From positions 62,001 through 126,000 of the forward strand of contig NZ_FMIQ01000062.1 in the NCBI RefSeq assembly GCF_900095695.1: 64,000 nt of DNA, given 5' to 3'. How positions within the stretch are numbered: the first letter of the stretch is position 1; each line of letters starts with the position of its first letter. Positions 18,149-30,053 of the stretch are shown here, piece by piece. This DNA is from Hafnia alvei (lineage in GTDB: Bacteria > Pseudomonadota > Gammaproteobacteria > Enterobacterales > Enterobacteriaceae). The position numbers were made by a program, and so were the translations under genes. The notes beneath the pieces are model-generated. The model was not told where the DNA came from, made no database searches, and saw nothing but the letters and a program-made list of their open reading frames with translations.

Positions 18149-19000
18149 ATGGCTGATATTACCGCCGCCCTGGTAAAAGAACTGCGTGAACGTACTGGCG
18201 CAGGCATGATGGATTGTAAGAAAGCGCTGACCGAGGCCCAAGGCGACATCGAGCTGGCAATCGAAAATATGCGTAAATCTGGCGCGATCAAAGCGGCGAA
18301 AAAAGCAGGCAACGTTGCTGCTGATGGCGTGATCAAAACCAAGATTGAAGGCAACTACGGTGTGATTCTGGAAGTTAACTGCCAGACTGACTTCGTTGCT
18401 AAAGACGGTGGTTTCCAGGCATTCGCTGAGAAAGTGCTGGACGCTGCGTTTGCAGGCAAAATCACCGACGTTGAAGTACTGAAAGCACAGTTCGAAGAAG
18501 AGCGTGTTGCACTGGTTGCTAAAATCGGTGAAAACATCAACATTCGTCGCGTTTCTTCTCTGGAAGGCGATGTACTGGCTAGCTACCTGCACGGTGCTCG
18601 CATTGGTGTTCTGGTTGCTGCTACTGGCGCTGATGAAGAACTGGCTAAGCAACTGGCTATGCACGTTGCTGCAAGCAAGCCTGAATTCGTTAAACCAGAA
18701 GACGTTTCTGCTGAAGTAGTAGAAAAAGAGTACCAGGTTCAGCTGGACATCGCGATGCAGTCTGGTAAGCCGAAAGAAATCGCAGAGAAAATGGTTGAAG
18801 GCCGCATGAAGAAATTCACCGGCGAAGTTTCTCTGACTGGTCAAGCTTTCGTTATGGACCCAAGCAAAACTGTTGGTCAGCTGCTGAAAGAGCACAATGC
18901 TGACGTTACCAATTTCATCCGCTTCGAAGTGGGTGAAGGTATCGAAAAAGCGACCGTAGACTTTGCTGCAGAAGTTGCTTCAATGACTAAAGGCGCTTAA
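18149..19000 (+). CDS. tsf: Elongation factor Ts
   Basis: A 283-residue nucleotide exchange factor for EF-Tu. The UBA-like N-terminus [19 protein letters not shown] and the core motif [10 protein letters not shown], with the key aspartate-phenylalanine pair that displaces Mg from EF-Tu, are intact. The start is ATG 18149 (MADITAALV), matching E. coli. It is the second gene of the rpsB operon and ends in a strong hairpin. Confidence 0.98.
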   Translation: MADITAALVKELRERTGAGMMDCKKALTEAQGDIELAIENMRKSGAIKAAKKAGNVAADGVIKTKIEGNYGVILEVNCQTDFVAKDGGFQAFAEKVLDAAFAGKITDVEVLKAQFEEERVALVAKIGENINIRRVSSLEGDVLASYLHGARIGVLVAATGADEELAKQLAMHVAASKPEFVKPEDVSAEVVEKEYQVQLDIAMQSGKPKEIAEKMVEGRMKKFTGEVSLTGQAFVMDPSKTVGQLLKEHNADVTNFIRFEVGEGIEKATVDFAAEVASMTKGA

Positions 19001-19010
19001 TCGCCTTCAA

Positions 19011-19044
19011 ATGGAACCGCCGCAGGGTGGTTCCATTGTTTTAT
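19011..19044 (+). terminator. Terminator of tsf
   Basis: Stem ATGGAACC (19011-19018) with GGTTCCAT (19029-19036) followed by TGTTTTAT. Confidence 0.85.
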
Positions 19045-19198
19045 CTGGAAACGTTAGGCGCATAGCCCTTAGCCAACGTAGAAAGGTTTACACTATTAAG
19101 TATCCCAGCCAGCATTAGAATGTATCCCAATGATCGGTTACGACCGTGCATTGAAATACCTCCGACTATTTATTGACTGCTTCTTAGGACAGAACATC

Positions 19199-19924
19199 AT
19201 GGCAACTAACTCCAAACCCGTATATCAGCGTATCTTGCTCAAGCTTAGCGGTGAAGCCCTGCAAGGTGCAGAAGGTTTCGGCATCGATGCAAGCGTACTG
19301 GATCGTATGGCTCAGGAAGTTAAAGAGCTGGTTGAATTAGGCATTCAAGTCGGTGTTGTCATCGGCGGCGGAAACCTGTTCCGTGGCGCAGGTCTGGCGC
19401 AGGCGGGCATGAACCGCGTTGTTGGCGATCACATGGGGATGCTAGCTACCGTGATGAACGGCTTGGCAATGCGTGATGCGTTGCATCGTGCCTATGTGAA
19501 CGCGCGTCTGATGTCTGCTATTCCGCTTAACGGCGTGTGCGATAACTACAGCTGGGCAGAAGCGATTAGCCTGCTGCGTAACAACCGCGTAGTGATTTTC
19601 TCTGCCGGCACTGGTAATCCATTCTTCACGACTGATTCCGCAGCTTGTCTGCGTGGTATTGAAATCGAAGCTGACGTGGTGCTGAAAGCGACCAAAGTTG
19701 ACGGCGTGTACTCAGCCGATCCGGTCACCAACCCAGATGCCACGCTGTTCGATCAAATGACCTATCAAGATGTGTTGGAAAAAGAACTGAAAGTTATGGA
19801 TCTGGCCGCTTTCACCTTAGCTCGTGACCATAACCTGCCGATTCGTGTATTTAATATGAATAAGCCAGGTGCTCTGCGTCGTGTCGTTATGGGTGAGAAA
19901 GAAGGCACGCTGATCTCCAAATAA
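19199..19924 (+). CDS. pyrH: UMP kinase
   Basis: A 241-residue amino-acid-kinase-fold enzyme that phosphorylates UMP, allosterically activated by GTP and inhibited by UTP in the family. Motifs LKLSGEAL (N-terminus), GGGNLFRG and [13 protein letters not shown] are present. The start is ATG 19199 ([16 protein letters not shown]), as in E. coli; a longer in-frame start at 19130 lies in the promoter region. It is followed by frr after about 160 bases. Confidence 0.97.
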   Translation: MATNSKPVYQRILLKLSGEALQGAEGFGIDASVLDRMAQEVKELVELGIQVGVVIGGGNLFRGAGLAQAGMNRVVGDHMGMLATVMNGLAMRDALHRAYVNARLMSAIPLNGVCDNYSWAEAISLLRNNRVVIFSAGTGNPFFTTDSAACLRGIEIEADVVLKATKVDGVYSADPVTNPDATLFDQMTYQDVLEKELKVMDLAAFTLARDHNLPIRVFNMNKPGALRRVVMGEKEGTLISK

Positions 19925-20087
19925 TTTGGAGCATAACGGCGCTCTACGAACGTGAGAGCCTTACGCGTCATTTTTACTCGATGAATATTGCGTCAGGCTT
20001 TCTTGCCAGTTACGCTTGATTGAAAATATATCGGCGTTTCTCAAGACGAAGCGCCAGTTTAATTAACCGTTTTCAAGGGTTCGCAAC

Positions 20088-20645
20088 GTGATCAACGAAA
20101 TCAAAAAAGATGCCGAAACGCGCATGGACAAATGCGTTGAAGTATTTAAGTCAAACATCAACAAGATCCGTACGGGTCGTGCTCATCCGAACCTGTTGGA
20201 TGGTATTTCTGTAGAATATTATGGATCTGCTACGCCTTTGCGTCAGGTCGCTAACGTGGTTGCTGAAGACTCTCGCACACTGGCGATCACCGTGTTCGAT
20301 CGTTCTTTGTCTGCTGCGGTAGAAAAAGCGATCATGGCTTCTGATTTGGGCTTAAACCCAATGTCTGCGGGCGCGGTTATCCGTGTTCCATTGCCAGCGC
20401 TGACCGAAGAGCGTCGTAAAGACCTGATCAAACTGGTTCGTGCTGAAGCTGAACAGGGCCGTGTGTCTGTTCGTAACGTACGCCGTGATGCGAACGATAA
20501 AGTTAAAGTTTTGCTGAAAGATAAAGAGATCAGCGAAGACGAAGATCGTAAATCGCAAGACGAAGTGCAGAAAATGACTGACGTAATGATCAAAAAGATC
20601 GACGCTGCATTAGCTGACAAAGAAAAAGAGTTGATGGAGGTTTAA
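20088..20645 (+). CDS. frr: Ribosome recycling factor
   Basis: A 185-residue protein that, with EF-G, splits post-termination ribosomes. Conserved [28 protein letters not shown] and [11 protein letters not shown] segments mark the two-domain tRNA-like shape. The start is GTG at 20088 after AAGGGTT, the same codon type and length as in E. coli. Confidence 0.98.
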   Translation: MINEIKKDAETRMDKCVEVFKSNINKIRTGRAHPNLLDGISVEYYGSATPLRQVANVVAEDSRTLAITVFDRSLSAAVEKAIMASDLGLNPMSAGAVIRVPLPALTEERRKDLIKLVRAEAEQGRVSVRNVRRDANDKVKVLLKDKEISEDEDRKSQDEVQKMTDVMIKKIDAALADKEKELMEV

Positions 20646-20658
20646 TTCCTCACCGGCT

Positions 20659-20695
20659 TGAAAAAAGCGTCGCCCCGGCGGCGCTTTTGTTTTTT
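20659..20695 (+). terminator. Terminator of frr
   Basis: Twelve-base stem AAAAGCGTCGCC/GGCGGCGCTTTT followed by GTTTTTT. Confidence 0.9.
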
Positions 20696-20814
20696 AGGCT
20701 ATCCGAGAAACCTCAGGCTGTTGCTGAAGGCGGGCTAATTCTCATAGACAATCCGTCGTCTTAGTTTCAGACTGATGCATCTCCTGTTCTAAACAGTTAT
20801 TCAGAAGACCCCTC

Positions 20815-22014
20815 ATGAAGCAACTGACTATTCTTGGTTCTACCGGCTCCATTGGCACCAGTACACTGGCTGTGGTGCGAGCAAATCCTGATAAATTTAA
20901 AGTTGCCGCGCTGGTGGCAGGTAAAAACGTCGAAGTCATGTTCCAGCAGTGCGTTGAGTTCGCTCCGCGCTATGTTTCTATGGCTGATGACCATGCTGCC
21001 CAGATGCTTCGTCAACGCTTACAAGACGCAGGGCTTAGCGGCATCGAGGTGATGTCTGGCGAGCCGGCTGCCTGCGATTTAGCCGCGCTGGATGAGGTTG
21101 ATCAGGTGATGGCTGCCATTGTTGGCGCAGCAGGCCTCTTGCCGACGCTGGCCGCGATTAAAGCCAATAAGCAGGTTTTGCTGGCCAATAAAGAGGCGTT
21201 AGTGACCTGTGGACGTCTGTTTATGGATGCGCTGAAACAGAGTCGCGCTCAGCTGTTGCCTATCGACAGCGAGCATAATGCGATTTTTCAGAGTTTGCCC
21301 GAGGCTGTACAAAAGAATCTTGGCTTTGCCTCACTGAATGAGAACGGCATATCGCGTATTGTTCTTACCGGCTCAGGAGGACCATTCCGCCAATTGCCGA
21401 TGGGCGATTTTGGTGCGGTCACGCCCGATCAGGCCTGTGCGCATCCAAACTGGTCGATGGGGCGTAAGATTTCCGTCGATTCTGCCACCATGATGAATAA
21501 AGGACTCGAGTACATCGAAGCTCGTTGGTTGTTTAATGCCTCAGAGTCCGAGATGGAGGTAATAATTCATCCTCAATCCGTCATTCATTCTATGGTGCGT
21601 TACCGTGATGGTAGCGTAATTGCCCAGCTAGGTTCGCCAGACATGCGCACGCCGATTGCCCATGCGATGGCTTATCCAGCTCGTGTGCAAACCGGTGTCG
21701 AACCTCTCGATTTCTGCAAAATTGGCTCATTTACGTTCGAGCAACCTGATATGGTGCGCTATCCTTGTTTGCAACTGGCGATAGACGCGTCGCGAGCAGG
21801 GCAGGCAGCGACAACCGCGTTGAATGCGGCGAACGAAATTTCAGTGGATGCGTTCTTACGTGGGCAAATTCGTTTCACCGATATTGCAGCGCTAAATCAG
21901 GACGTTTTGTCGGCATTGACGTGTTGTGAGCCGCAAAGCATTGCAGAAGTCTTGGATATTGACCGCCAAGCGCGTGAAATGACAATACGGTTGAGTGCGA
22001 ACTTCCTAATATAG
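20815..22014 (+). CDS. dxr: 1-deoxy-D-xylulose 5-phosphate reductoisomerase
   Basis: A 399-residue enzyme of the MEP pathway that converts DXP to MEP with NADPH. The nucleotide-binding motif is [11 protein letters not shown] at residue ~8. The metal and substrate motifs [12 protein letters not shown] and [10 protein letters not shown], the flexible loop [19 protein letters not shown] and [12 protein letters not shown] are intact. It precedes uppS, which uses the isoprenoid product of the pathway, and ends in its own terminator. Confidence 0.97.
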   Translation: MKQLTILGSTGSIGTSTLAVVRANPDKFKVAALVAGKNVEVMFQQCVEFAPRYVSMADDHAAQMLRQRLQDAGLSGIEVMSGEPAACDLAALDEVDQVMAAIVGAAGLLPTLAAIKANKQVLLANKEALVTCGRLFMDALKQSRAQLLPIDSEHNAIFQSLPEAVQKNLGFASLNENGISRIVLTGSGGPFRQLPMGDFGAVTPDQACAHPNWSMGRKISVDSATMMNKGLEYIEARWLFNASESEMEVIIHPQSVIHSMVRYRDGSVIAQLGSPDMRTPIAHAMAYPARVQTGVEPLDFCKIGSFTFEQPDMVRYPCLQLAIDASRAGQAATTALNAANEISVDAFLRGQIRFTDIAALNQDVLSALTCCEPQSIAEVLDIDRQAREMTIRLSANFLI

Positions 22015-22140
22015 ATCTGCTATTCCCTGTGTAGGTAGTTTGTGGCGGTTCAGGTGAAATGATATAGTTTGCGACAACTTTCGGTGGGGCGAGATATTTA
22101 GTGCGCTAAGTATTTTGATTTTGCTGCTGATTAATTGGTT

Positions 22141-22167
22141 AGCCGTGACTAGTACACGGCTTTTTTG
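22141..22167 (+). terminator. Terminator between dxr and uppS
   Basis: AGCCGTG (22141-22147) pairs with CACGGCT (22155-22161), followed by TTTTTT. It separates dxr from the uppS-cdsA-rseP-bamA unit, whose promoter should lie in 22168-22270. Confidence 0.85.
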
Positions 22168-22289
22168 CGCATTAAACACTTGGTTATTTAATACTCGGTT
22201 CAGTTTGTGCAATTGATGTCGCATGGGCAAGGTGAGCTTGATGTTGCCGCTTACTTCGGCGCCATGCTTTTGAGGAATTGATTACACGT

Positions 22290-23051
22290 ATGTCTTCCAC
22301 TCAATCACCAATGACTGACGAGATAGTCTGTGGTCCACAGCACGTCGCTATCATTATGGACGGCAATGGCCGTTGGGCGAAGCGTCAGGGCAAAATGCGT
22401 GTATTTGGCCATAAAGCTGGGGTGAAATCGGTACGTCGTTCCGTACGTTTTGCAGTTAGCCATGGCATCAAGGCGTTAACGTTGTATGCGTTTAGTAGTG
22501 AGAATTGGAACCGCCCTGCGCAGGAAGTCAGCGCGCTAATGGAGCTCTTCATCCGGGCATTAGACGGCGAAGTGAAAAGCTTGCATAAGCACAATGTACG
22601 TCTGAAAATCATCGGTGATATCGGCCGTTTTAGCTCGCGCTTACAAGAGCGTATTCGTCGTTCTGAGCAATTAACTGAAAATAATGATGGGCTAACGTTA
22701 AATATTGCCGCTAATTATGGTGGGCGATGGGATATCATGCAGGGCGTGAAAACGCTGGCCGAGCAGGTTAAGGCAGGAGTGCTTCAACCTGAAGATATCA
22801 CTGAGGACTTGCTGAGCCAGCAAGTTTGCTTACACGATCTGGCTCCGGTTGACCTTGTCATTCGGACCGGTGGAGAGCATCGGGTCAGCAACTTTTTGCT
22901 GTGGCAAATCGCATATTCCGAGTTTTATTTCACGGATGTGCTGTGGCCTGATTTTGATGAACTTACCTTTGAAGGTGCACTTAATGCATTTGCGCAACGC
23001 GAGCGCCGCTTCGGAGGCACTACACCTATCAACGCATCAGATGCGTCTTAG
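22290..23051 (+). CDS. uppS: Undecaprenyl pyrophosphate synthase
   Basis: A 253-residue cis-prenyltransferase that makes C55-PP, the lipid carrier for peptidoglycan and O-antigen. The catalytic aspartate is in [11 protein letters not shown], and [12 protein letters not shown] and [15 protein letters not shown] are conserved. The ATG at 22290 gives the same length as E. coli, but the best Shine-Dalgarno (TGAGGA) is 14 bases away; an in-frame TTG at 22278 is too close to it. cdsA follows after 9 bases. Confidence 0.95.
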   Translation: MSSTQSPMTDEIVCGPQHVAIIMDGNGRWAKRQGKMRVFGHKAGVKSVRRSVRFAVSHGIKALTLYAFSSENWNRPAQEVSALMELFIRALDGEVKSLHKHNVRLKIIGDIGRFSSRLQERIRRSEQLTENNDGLTLNIAANYGGRWDIMQGVKTLAEQVKAGVLQPEDITEDLLSQQVCLHDLAPVDLVIRTGGEHRVSNFLLWQIAYSEFYFTDVLWPDFDELTFEGALNAFAQRERRFGGTTPINASDAS

Positions 23052-23060
23052 GGGGATCTC

Positions 23061-23912
23061 TTGCTGAAGTCTCGCATTATTACTGCTTTGATCTTAGTGC
23101 CTATTGTCATTGCGGCGCTGTTTTTATTACCTCCCGTTGGTTTTGCCATTGTGACCTTAGTCATATGTATGCTAGCCGCTTGGGAGTGGGGACAACTTGC
23201 TGGGTTCACATCTAATTCGCAGCGTATCTGGGGCGCAGTGATCTGCGGTCTGGTGCTAGCCGCGATGTTGCTGAGTCTGCCTGAGTTTAATCGAAGCGTG
23301 CACCTGCCGTTAATTGCAGGTTCGCTGTGGGCGTCGGTTGTTTGGTGGATTGTTGCGCTGTTTTTGGTGCTGTTTTATCCCAAGTCCGCGGGATGGTGGA
23401 AACACTCTCGCGTACTCAAAATTGTTTTTGGTGCAGCGACTATCATTCCATTCTTTTGGGGAATGATTGCGCTACGTCAACACGGCTATGACGCCAATCA
23501 CTATCAAGGGGCATGGTGGCTGCTGTATGTGATGTTCCTTGTATGGGGCGCAGATTCTGGTGCCTACATGTTTGGCAAACTGTTTGGTAAGAACAAGCTG
23601 GCACCAAAGGTTTCTCCGGGTAAAACGTGGGAAGGCTTCATCGGTGGCTTGATTACCTCAGCGCTAATTTCGTGGGGCTTTGGTTTGTACGCGCCGCTCG
23701 CCATAGTGCCAACTACGCTGCTGATTTGTTCTATTGTGGCCGCATTGGTTTCGGTGCTGGGTGATTTAACCGAAAGCATGTTCAAACGCGAAGCCGGCAT
23801 TAAAGACAGCGGGCATTTAATTCCCGGTCATGGCGGCATTCTGGACCGTATTGATAGTTTGACTGCGGCAGTACCTGTGTTTGCATGTCTTATGCTGTTA
23901 GTGTTTTACTAG
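23061..23912 (+). CDS. cdsA: Phosphatidate cytidylyltransferase
   Basis: A 283-residue membrane enzyme that makes CDP-diacylglycerol, the precursor of all phospholipids. It has about eight hydrophobic helices and carries the family signature at the C-terminus ([20 protein letters not shown], then GILDRIDS). The start codon is TTG at 23061 behind GGGGG, as in E. coli. It lies between uppS and rseP. Confidence 0.96.
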   Translation: MLKSRIITALILVPIVIAALFLLPPVGFAIVTLVICMLAAWEWGQLAGFTSNSQRIWGAVICGLVLAAMLLSLPEFNRSVHLPLIAGSLWASVVWWIVALFLVLFYPKSAGWWKHSRVLKIVFGAATIIPFFWGMIALRQHGYDANHYQGAWWLLYVMFLVWGADSGAYMFGKLFGKNKLAPKVSPGKTWEGFIGGLITSALISWGFGLYAPLAIVPTTLLICSIVAALVSVLGDLTESMFKREAGIKDSGHLIPGHGGILDRIDSLTAAVPVFACLMLLVFY

Positions 23913-23937
23913 TCCGCTTGAGACAGGGAGCTTACCA

Positions 23938-25293
23938 ATGACCAATATACTCTGGAGCCTGATTGCGTTTTTAGTGGCGCTTGGGGTGTTGATCACGGTG
24001 CATGAGTTTGGCCACTTTTGGGTGGCTCGCCGCTGTGGCGTGAAGGTAGAGCGTTTTTCTATCGGTTTTGGTAAGGCGCTGTGGCGTCGTGTAGACCGTA
24101 GCGGTACCGAATATGTGCTGGCTCTTATCCCGCTTGGTGGCTATGTCAAAATGCTGGATGAGCGCGTAGAGAGCGTTGCTCCTGAGTTTCGTCATCAGGC
24201 GTTTAATAACAAAACGGTGTGGCAGCGAGCGGCCATTGTTAGCGCAGGTCCTATTGCTAACTTCCTGTTTGCTATAGTCGCTTACTGGTTTGTGTTTGTT
24301 ATTGGCGTTCCCAGCGTTCGTCCGGTTATTGGCGAAATTGTTCCTCAATCGGTAGCGGCCCAAGCAGATATTTCACCAGGATTGGAACTAAAGTCCGTTG
24401 CAGGTATCGAAACGCCTGACTGGGATTCTGTTCGTTTAGCGCTGGTCGGTAAAATTGGTGCGAAAGAGACCACCGTTGAAGTCGCGCCGTTTGGCAGTGA
24501 CAATAAAACGCAGAAAACTCTGGATCTGACGCATTGGCAGTTTGAACCAGATAAGCAAGATCCGGTAGTTTCGCTTGGCATCGTGCCGCGTGGCCCGCAG
24601 ATTGAGCCGATCCTTGCTGAAGTGCAAAAGGATTCAGCAGCTCAGAAAGCAGGTTTGCAAGTCGGCGATAGGATCGTTAAAGTCGATGGTCAGCCGTTAT
24701 TGAACTGGCAAACTTTTGTTAAGCAGGTCCGTGAAAGACCTAACGAAAGCATAGCACTTGATATTGAACGCAATGGAAATATTCAATCATTGCAGTTAAC
24801 ACCAGACAGCAAAGCTGTTGGTGCGGGTAAAATGGAAGGCTTTGCAGGCATCGCGCCGAAAGTTATTCCATTGCCTAACGAGTATAAGACGATTCGACAA
24901 TATGGACCGTTTATGGCGATCTATCAGGCCAGTGATAAAACATGGCAATTGATGAAGCTAACGGTCTCTATGGTAGGGAAACTAATTACTGGTGATGTGA
25001 AGCTGAATAACCTGAGTGGGCCGATTTCGATCGCGCAGGGCGCAGGGATGTCAGCGGAGTACGGTGTTGTGTATTACCTAATGTTCTTAGCGCTTATCAG
25101 CGTTAATTTAGGGATTATCAACCTGTTCCCACTCCCAGTACTTGATGGTGGTCACTTGCTCTTCTTAGCGATTGAAAAGCTAAAAGGAGGGCCGGTTTCC
25201 GAGCGAGTTCAAGACTTCAGTTATCGCATCGGTTCTATTTTACTGGTGTTGTTAATGGGGCTTGCACTCTTCAATGATTTCTCGCGCCTTTAA
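23938..25293 (+). CDS. rseP: RseP, site-2 intramembrane zinc protease
   Basis: A 451-residue M50 protease that cuts RseA within the membrane after DegS, releasing sigma-E. The zinc motif HEFGH is at about residue 22 and the third ligand in [10 protein letters not shown] near 400, with two PDZ domains between (about 125-220 and 225-305). It also clears signal-peptide remnants. It is directly upstream of bamA, which links envelope stress signalling with outer-membrane assembly genes. Confidence 0.97.
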   Translation: MTNILWSLIAFLVALGVLITVHEFGHFWVARRCGVKVERFSIGFGKALWRRVDRSGTEYVLALIPLGGYVKMLDERVESVAPEFRHQAFNNKTVWQRAAIVSAGPIANFLFAIVAYWFVFVIGVPSVRPVIGEIVPQSVAAQADISPGLELKSVAGIETPDWDSVRLALVGKIGAKETTVEVAPFGSDNKTQKTLDLTHWQFEPDKQDPVVSLGIVPRGPQIEPILAEVQKDSAAQKAGLQVGDRIVKVDGQPLLNWQTFVKQVRERPNESIALDIERNGNIQSLQLTPDSKAVGAGKMEGFAGIAPKVIPLPNEYKTIRQYGPFMAIYQASDKTWQLMKLTVSMVGKLITGDVKLNNLSGPISIAQGAGMSAEYGVVYYLMFLALISVNLGIINLFPLPVLDGGHLLFLAIEKLKGGPVSERVQDFSYRIGSILLVLLMGLALFNDFSRL

Positions 25294-25330
25294 GGGACGG
25301 GATTTAGGTTAGGAAGAACGCATAACAACG

Positions 25331-27739
25331 ATGGCGATGAAAAAGTTGCTCATAGCGTCGCTGCTGTTTGGCAGCGCAACCGTATACGGTGCAGATGGAT
25401 TCGTAGTGAAAAATATTCATTTCGAAGGCCTGCAGCGGGTCGCCGTCGGTGCGGCGTTACTTAACATGCCGGTTCGCGTTGGCGATACCGTCAGCGATGA
25501 AGATCTCAGTAACACTATTCGCGCATTATATGCGACCGGCAACTTCGAAGATGTTCGGGTGCTGCGCGATGGTGAGAACTTGATCGTGCAGGTTAAGGAA
25601 CGTCCTACGATCGCGAGTATTACCTTCTCCGGTAACAAGTCTGTAAAAGACGACATGCTGAAGCAGAACCTTGAAGCTTCTGGCGTGCGCGTAGGCGAAG
25701 CTCTGGACCGCACAATGCTTTCTAGCATTGAAAAGGGTCTGGAAGATTTCTACTACAGCGTCGGTAAATACAGTGCGACGGTGAAAGCGGTGGTAACACC
25801 TCTGCCTCGTAACCGTGTTGACTTGAAACTGGTATTTACTGAAGGTAAATCCGCTCAGATTCAGCAAATCAATATCGTTGGGAACCACGCGTTCACCTCC
25901 GAAGAGTTGATTGCGCGTTTCCAACTGCGCGACGAAGTTCCTTGGTGGAACTTGGTTGGTGACCGTAAATATCAAAAACAAAAACTGTCTGGCGACTTAG
26001 AAACCTTGAGAAGCTTCTACTTGGACCGCGGCTACGCCCGTTTCAATATTGATTCTACTCAGGTGAGCTTAACGCCGGATAAAAAAGGCATCTACATCAC
26101 CATTAACATCACTGAAGGCGATCAGTACAAACTGACCGGCGTTGACGTGAACGGTAACATGGCGGGTTATAGCACCGAAATCAACCGCTTGACCACGATT
26201 GAACCGGGTGAACTGTATAACGGTGCCAAAGTGACCAAGATGGAGGATGACGTTAAGAAACTCCTCGGTCGCTACGGTTATGCTTATCCAAAAGTGCAGA
26301 CTCAGCCTGAAATCAACGATGCGGATAAAACCGTTAAGTTGCATATGAACGTCGATGCGGGTAACCGTTATTACGTGCGTAACATCAAGTTTGCAGGCAA
26401 TGACACCAGTAAAGATTCTGTTCTGCGTCGCGAAATGCGCCAGATGGAAGGTGCGTGGCTGGGCAGCGACTTGGTCGATCAGGGTAAAGAACGTCTGAAC
26501 CGTACCGGTTATTTTGAAACCGTTGATGTTGATACTCAGCGTGTTCCAGGTACGCCGGATCAGGTAGATGTCACCTATAAGGTAAAAGAGCGTAACACCG
26601 GTACTTTCAACTTCGGTGTGGGCTTTGGTACTGAAAGTGGCGTTAGCTTCCAAGTCGGCGTTCAGCAGGAAAACTGGTTGGGTACAGGTAATACCGTTGG
26701 TATTAGCGGTACCAAAAACGATTACCAAACCTATGCTGAACTGTCTATGACAGACCCGTACTTCACCGTTGACGGTGTGAGCTTGGGTGGTCGTATTTTC
26801 TATAACGACTTTAAAGCTGATGATGCGGATCTGTCTGACTATACCAACAGCAGCTATGGACTTGATGGCACCTTAGGGTTCCCAATCAACGAAAATAACT
26901 CGTTGCGTACCGGTCTGGGTTACGTACATAACTCCCTGTCTGATATGCAGCCACAGGTCGCTATGTGGCGTTATCTGGACTCCATGGGCCAGCATCCGGA
27001 TGATACTAAGAAAGCTGATTATACCGCTGATGACTTCACGTATACCTTAGGTTGGTCATACAACAACGTTGACCGTGGGTTCTTCCCAACTCAGGGTACG
27101 AAAGCATCTCTGAACGGTAAAGTGACCATCCCAGGTTCTGATAACGAATACTACAAAATCACGTTCGATAGCCAAAGCTATCTGCCGTTGGATGACAATC
27201 GTTCTTGGGTTGTGATGGGGCGTTCCCGTTTAGGCTACGGTGATGGCCTTGGCGGTAAAGAAATGCCGTTCTATGAAAACTTCTATGCCGGTGGTTCTAG
27301 CTCGGTACGTGGTTTCCAATCGAATAACATCGGTCCTAAAGCGGTTTATCTGAATTCGAATGGCAGCATTGATAGTAGCAAGACGGATGACAATGACGCG
27401 GTGGGTGGTAACGCCATGGCGGTTGCCAGCCTTGAGCTGATTACGCCAACGCCGTTCGTGGGTGAGAAATATTCCAATTCTCTGCGTACCTCTATCTTCA
27501 TGGATGCGGGTACCGTTTGGGATACTAATTGGGATAACAACGGTTGTGGCGCGACCTCCTGTAGTTCTCAGGGTATTCCTGACTACAGCGATCCGAGCAA
27601 CATTCGTGTCTCTGCCGGTCTAGCACTACAGTGGATGTCTCCATTGGGGCCATTGGTATTCTCGTACGCTCAGCCAGTTAAGAAATACGACGGTGATAAA
27701 GCGGAGCAGTTCCAATTTAACATCGGTAAGACTTGGTAA
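25331..27739 (+). CDS. bamA: BamA, outer-membrane protein assembly factor
   Basis: An 802-residue Omp85 protein. A signal peptide ends at VYGADG (cleavage near residue 20-21), then come five POTRA domains (to about residue 420) and a C-terminal 16-strand barrel with the conserved loop-6 motif VRGF. The terminal residue is tryptophan (NIGKTW), whereas E. coli BamA also ends in GKTW. Known role: inserts beta-barrel proteins. It is slightly shorter than E. coli (810), the difference probably lying in surface loops. Confidence 0.98.
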   Translation: MAMKKLLIASLLFGSATVYGADGFVVKNIHFEGLQRVAVGAALLNMPVRVGDTVSDEDLSNTIRALYATGNFEDVRVLRDGENLIVQVKERPTIASITFSGNKSVKDDMLKQNLEASGVRVGEALDRTMLSSIEKGLEDFYYSVGKYSATVKAVVTPLPRNRVDLKLVFTEGKSAQIQQINIVGNHAFTSEELIARFQLRDEVPWWNLVGDRKYQKQKLSGDLETLRSFYLDRGYARFNIDSTQVSLTPDKKGIYITINITEGDQYKLTGVDVNGNMAGYSTEINRLTTIEPGELYNGAKVTKMEDDVKKLLGRYGYAYPKVQTQPEINDADKTVKLHMNVDAGNRYYVRNIKFAGNDTSKDSVLRREMRQMEGAWLGSDLVDQGKERLNRTGYFETVDVDTQRVPGTPDQVDVTYKVKERNTGTFNFGVGFGTESGVSFQVGVQQENWLGTGNTVGISGTKNDYQTYAELSMTDPYFTVDGVSLGGRIFYNDFKADDADLSDYTNSSYGLDGTLGFPINENNSLRTGLGYVHNSLSDMQPQVAMWRYLDSMGQHPDDTKKADYTADDFTYTLGWSYNNVDRGFFPTQGTKASLNGKVTIPGSDNEYYKITFDSQSYLPLDDNRSWVVMGRSRLGYGDGLGGKEMPFYENFYAGGSSSVRGFQSNNIGPKAVYLNSNGSIDSSKTDDNDAVGGNAMAVASLELITPTPFVGEKYSNSLRTSIFMDAGTVWDTNWDNNGCGATSCSSQGIPDYSDPSNIRVSAGLALQWMSPLGPLVFSYAQPVKKYDGDKAEQFQFNIGKTW

Positions 27740-27768
27740 TAAGCTACTCTATAAAAGCTACTGTATAA

Positions 27769-27792
27769 GGCATGGGGATACGTCCCCATGCC
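27769..27792 (+). other. Strong hairpin between bamA and skp
   Basis: GGCATGGGG and CCCCATGCC form a perfect nine-base stem with a six-base loop. There is no T-run, so it may attenuate or stabilise mRNA ends rather than terminate. Confidence 0.6.
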
Positions 27793-27913
27793 AGAATGCA
27801 TAAGTTCCACTCAGAGCGTTCTTTTATAATGGACGTTGTGAGAGACACTATGGGTCGGTGCCTATGCGGTATACGTGTCGTCGACACATATGGGTGATGG
27901 TAAGGAGTCTAAA

Positions 27914-28411
27914 TTGAAAAAGTGGTTATATGCGGCAGGTCTGGGCATGGCATTAGCAGTTTCTGCTAACGTACAAGCTGCTGATAAGATTGCAATTGTA
28001 AACGTATCCAGCATCTTCCAGCAGTTGCCACAGCGTGCAACCGTTGCAAAACAACTGGAGAACGAATTCAAGAGCCGCGCAACTGAGTTGCAGGGCCAGG
28101 AACGTGATCTGCAGTCAAAAATGCAAAAACTGCAACGTGATGGTTCTACCATGAAAGCTAGCGATCGTACCAAGATGGAAAAAGACATCATGGCACAGCG
28201 TGACGCTTTCTCTCAGAAAGCACAGGCTTTTGAGCAGGATAACCGTCGTCGTCAGGGCGAAGAACGTAATAAGCTGTTGAGCCGCATTCAGGATGCAGTT
28301 CGTGCCGTTGCTAAAGACAAAGGCTACGATCTGGTTATTGATGCAAATGCTGTTGCTTATGCTGATTCTTCCAACGACATCACTGCACAAGTGCTGAAAC
28401 AGGTTAAATAA
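27914..28411 (+). CDS. skp: Skp, periplasmic chaperone
   Basis: A 165-residue OmpH-family chaperone that carries unfolded outer-membrane proteins to BamA. The signal peptide [21 protein letters not shown] is cleaved before ADKIAIV, and a long helical-hairpin middle is rich in charged residues. The TTG at 27914 follows AAGGAG by six bases and aligns with the E. coli start (which is also non-ATG); an in-frame ATG at 27875 lacks this support. lpxD follows after 3 bases. Confidence 0.96.
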   Translation: MKKWLYAAGLGMALAVSANVQAADKIAIVNVSSIFQQLPQRATVAKQLENEFKSRATELQGQERDLQSKMQKLQRDGSTMKASDRTKMEKDIMAQRDAFSQKAQAFEQDNRRRQGEERNKLLSRIQDAVRAVAKDKGYDLVIDANAVAYADSSNDITAQVLKQVK

Positions 28412-28414
28412 GGC

Positions 28415-29437
28415 ATGGCTTCAATTCGACTCGCTGATCTCGCTCAGCAGTTGAATGCAGAGCTTCACGGTGATGGCGATATCGTCATCACCGGCGTTGC
28501 TTCAATGCATTCGGCAAAATCGCAGCAAATTACTTTTTTATCTAACAGTCGCTACCGTGAACAATTAGCTGCTTGCAATGCAAGCGCTGTGGTGTTGACT
28601 GAAGCGGATCTGCCTTTCTGTACATCGGCGGCGTTGGTAGTAAGAAACCCTTACTTAACCTATGCACTGATGGCACAGATTATGGATACAACACCGGCTC
28701 CGGCAAAAGATATTGCACCGAGTGCGGTGATTGATGCAACGGCTCAGCTTGGCAACAATGTTTCTGTTGGCGCCAATGCGGTTATTGAAGAGGGCGTCGT
28801 GCTAGGCGACAACGTCATCATTGGTGCTGGTTGCTTCGTCGGTAAGTTCACGAAAATTGGTTCAGGCACACGCCTGTGGGCCAACGTTAGCGTTTATCAT
28901 CAAATCGAAATCGGTGAGAAATGTCTGATTCAGTCAGGAACCGTTATCGGCGCTGATGGTTTTGGTTATGCTAACGATCGCGGCAATTGGATTAAAATTC
29001 CACAGCTCGGCACGGTACGTATCGGCGATCGCGTTGAAATTGGCGCATGTACCACCATTGACCGTGGCGCTTTGGATGACACCATCATTGGCAACGGCGT
29101 AATTATCGACAATCAATGCCAGATTGCACATAACGTTATGATTGGCGACAATACAGCAGTTGCTGGCGGTGTTATCATGGCGGGCAGTCTTAAGATTGGT
29201 CGCTACTGCCAGATTGGCGGTGCAAGTGTGATCAATGGTCACATGGAAATTTGCGACAAAGCCGTGGTAACGGGAATGGGTATGGTGATGCGTCCTATCA
29301 CTGAACCGGGTATTTATTCCTCTGGTATTCCGCTGCAACCCAACAAGGCATGGCGTAAAACGGCAGCTCTGGTGATGAATATTGATGAAATCAATAAGCG
29401 TCTAAAAGCCGTTGAAAAGAAAGTCACTAATGACTAA
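28415..29437 (+). CDS. lpxD: LpxD, UDP-3-O-acylglucosamine N-acyltransferase
   Basis: A 340-residue lipid A enzyme that adds the second 3-hydroxymyristate. An N-terminal uridine-binding domain (~1-100) precedes a hexapeptide-repeat beta-helix (~105-300), with the catalytic histidine in [14 protein letters not shown] (about 238). A C-terminal helix ends [10 protein letters not shown]. It is directly coupled to skp upstream, and fabZ-lpxA-lpxB follow after a 157-base gap. Confidence 0.97.
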   Translation: MASIRLADLAQQLNAELHGDGDIVITGVASMHSAKSQQITFLSNSRYREQLAACNASAVVLTEADLPFCTSAALVVRNPYLTYALMAQIMDTTPAPAKDIAPSAVIDATAQLGNNVSVGANAVIEEGVVLGDNVIIGAGCFVGKFTKIGSGTRLWANVSVYHQIEIGEKCLIQSGTVIGADGFGYANDRGNWIKIPQLGTVRIGDRVEIGACTTIDRGALDDTIIGNGVIIDNQCQIAHNVMIGDNTAVAGGVIMAGSLKIGRYCQIGGASVINGHMEICDKAVVTGMGMVMRPITEPGIYSSGIPLQPNKAWRKTAALVMNIDEINKRLKAVEKKVTND

Positions 29438-29594
29438 CGACTAAAGCCATACCTTTGTCAGTGAATACATATTCCTGGCATTTACCCTGTTTTACTGGGT
29501 ATAAAACGATTTGCGGCCTGCATCATTGTCTTTATATGGACATGAGGCGGGCCGTGTTGTTGATGACAATTAGTTTTCCTACAGGAAGAGTATT

Positions 29595-30050
29595 TTGACT
29601 ACTGACACTCATACTCTCAATATTTCCGAGATTTTAGAGTTACTGCCGCACCGTTTTCCGTTCCTTTTAGTGGATCGCGTTCTTGATTTTGAAGAAGGCA
29701 AATTCCTGCGTGCAGTGAAAAACGTTACTTTTAACGAGCCGTTTTTCCAGGGCCACTTCCCTGGCAAACCGATTTTCCCAGGCGTGTTGATTCTAGAAGC
29801 TATGGCTCAGGCCACCGGTATTCTGGCATTCAAAAGCGCGGGCAAACTGGAGCCAGGCGAGTTGTACTATTTTGCTGGTATTGACGATGCTCGCTTTAAA
29901 CGTCCCGTTCAGCCGGGCGACCAGATGATTCTGGAAGTTGAATTCCTCAAAGAGCGCCGCGGCGTAGCTCGCTTTAACGGTGTTGCCAAAGTAGACGGTA
30001 AGATTGTTTGCGAAGCTTCAATGATGTGTGCCCGTAGCCGGGAGGCCTAA
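29595..30050 (+). CDS. fabZ: FabZ, 3-hydroxyacyl-ACP dehydratase
   Basis: A 151-residue hot-dog-fold dehydratase of fatty-acid elongation. The catalytic histidine is in [15 protein letters not shown] and the acidic residue in LILEAMAQ. The start is TTG 29595 ([20 protein letters not shown]) after GGAAGAG, as in E. coli. It competes with LpxA and LpxC for hydroxymyristoyl-ACP, so its position inside the lipid A cluster balances phospholipid and lipid A synthesis. Confidence 0.97.
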   Translation: MTTDTHTLNISEILELLPHRFPFLLVDRVLDFEEGKFLRAVKNVTFNEPFFQGHFPGKPIFPGVLILEAMAQATGILAFKSAGKLEPGELYYFAGIDDARFKRPVQPGDQMILEVEFLKERRGVARFNGVAKVDGKIVCEASMMCARSREA

Positions 30051-30053
30051 TAC

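Noticed and set aside
17996-18895. Long open frame antisense to tsf (299 codons)
   Set aside because: Same artefact: strongly biased codons in tsf leave the opposite strand free of stops.
26069-26728. Open frame antisense to bamA (219 codons)
   Set aside because: Shadow of a real, fully conserved gene.
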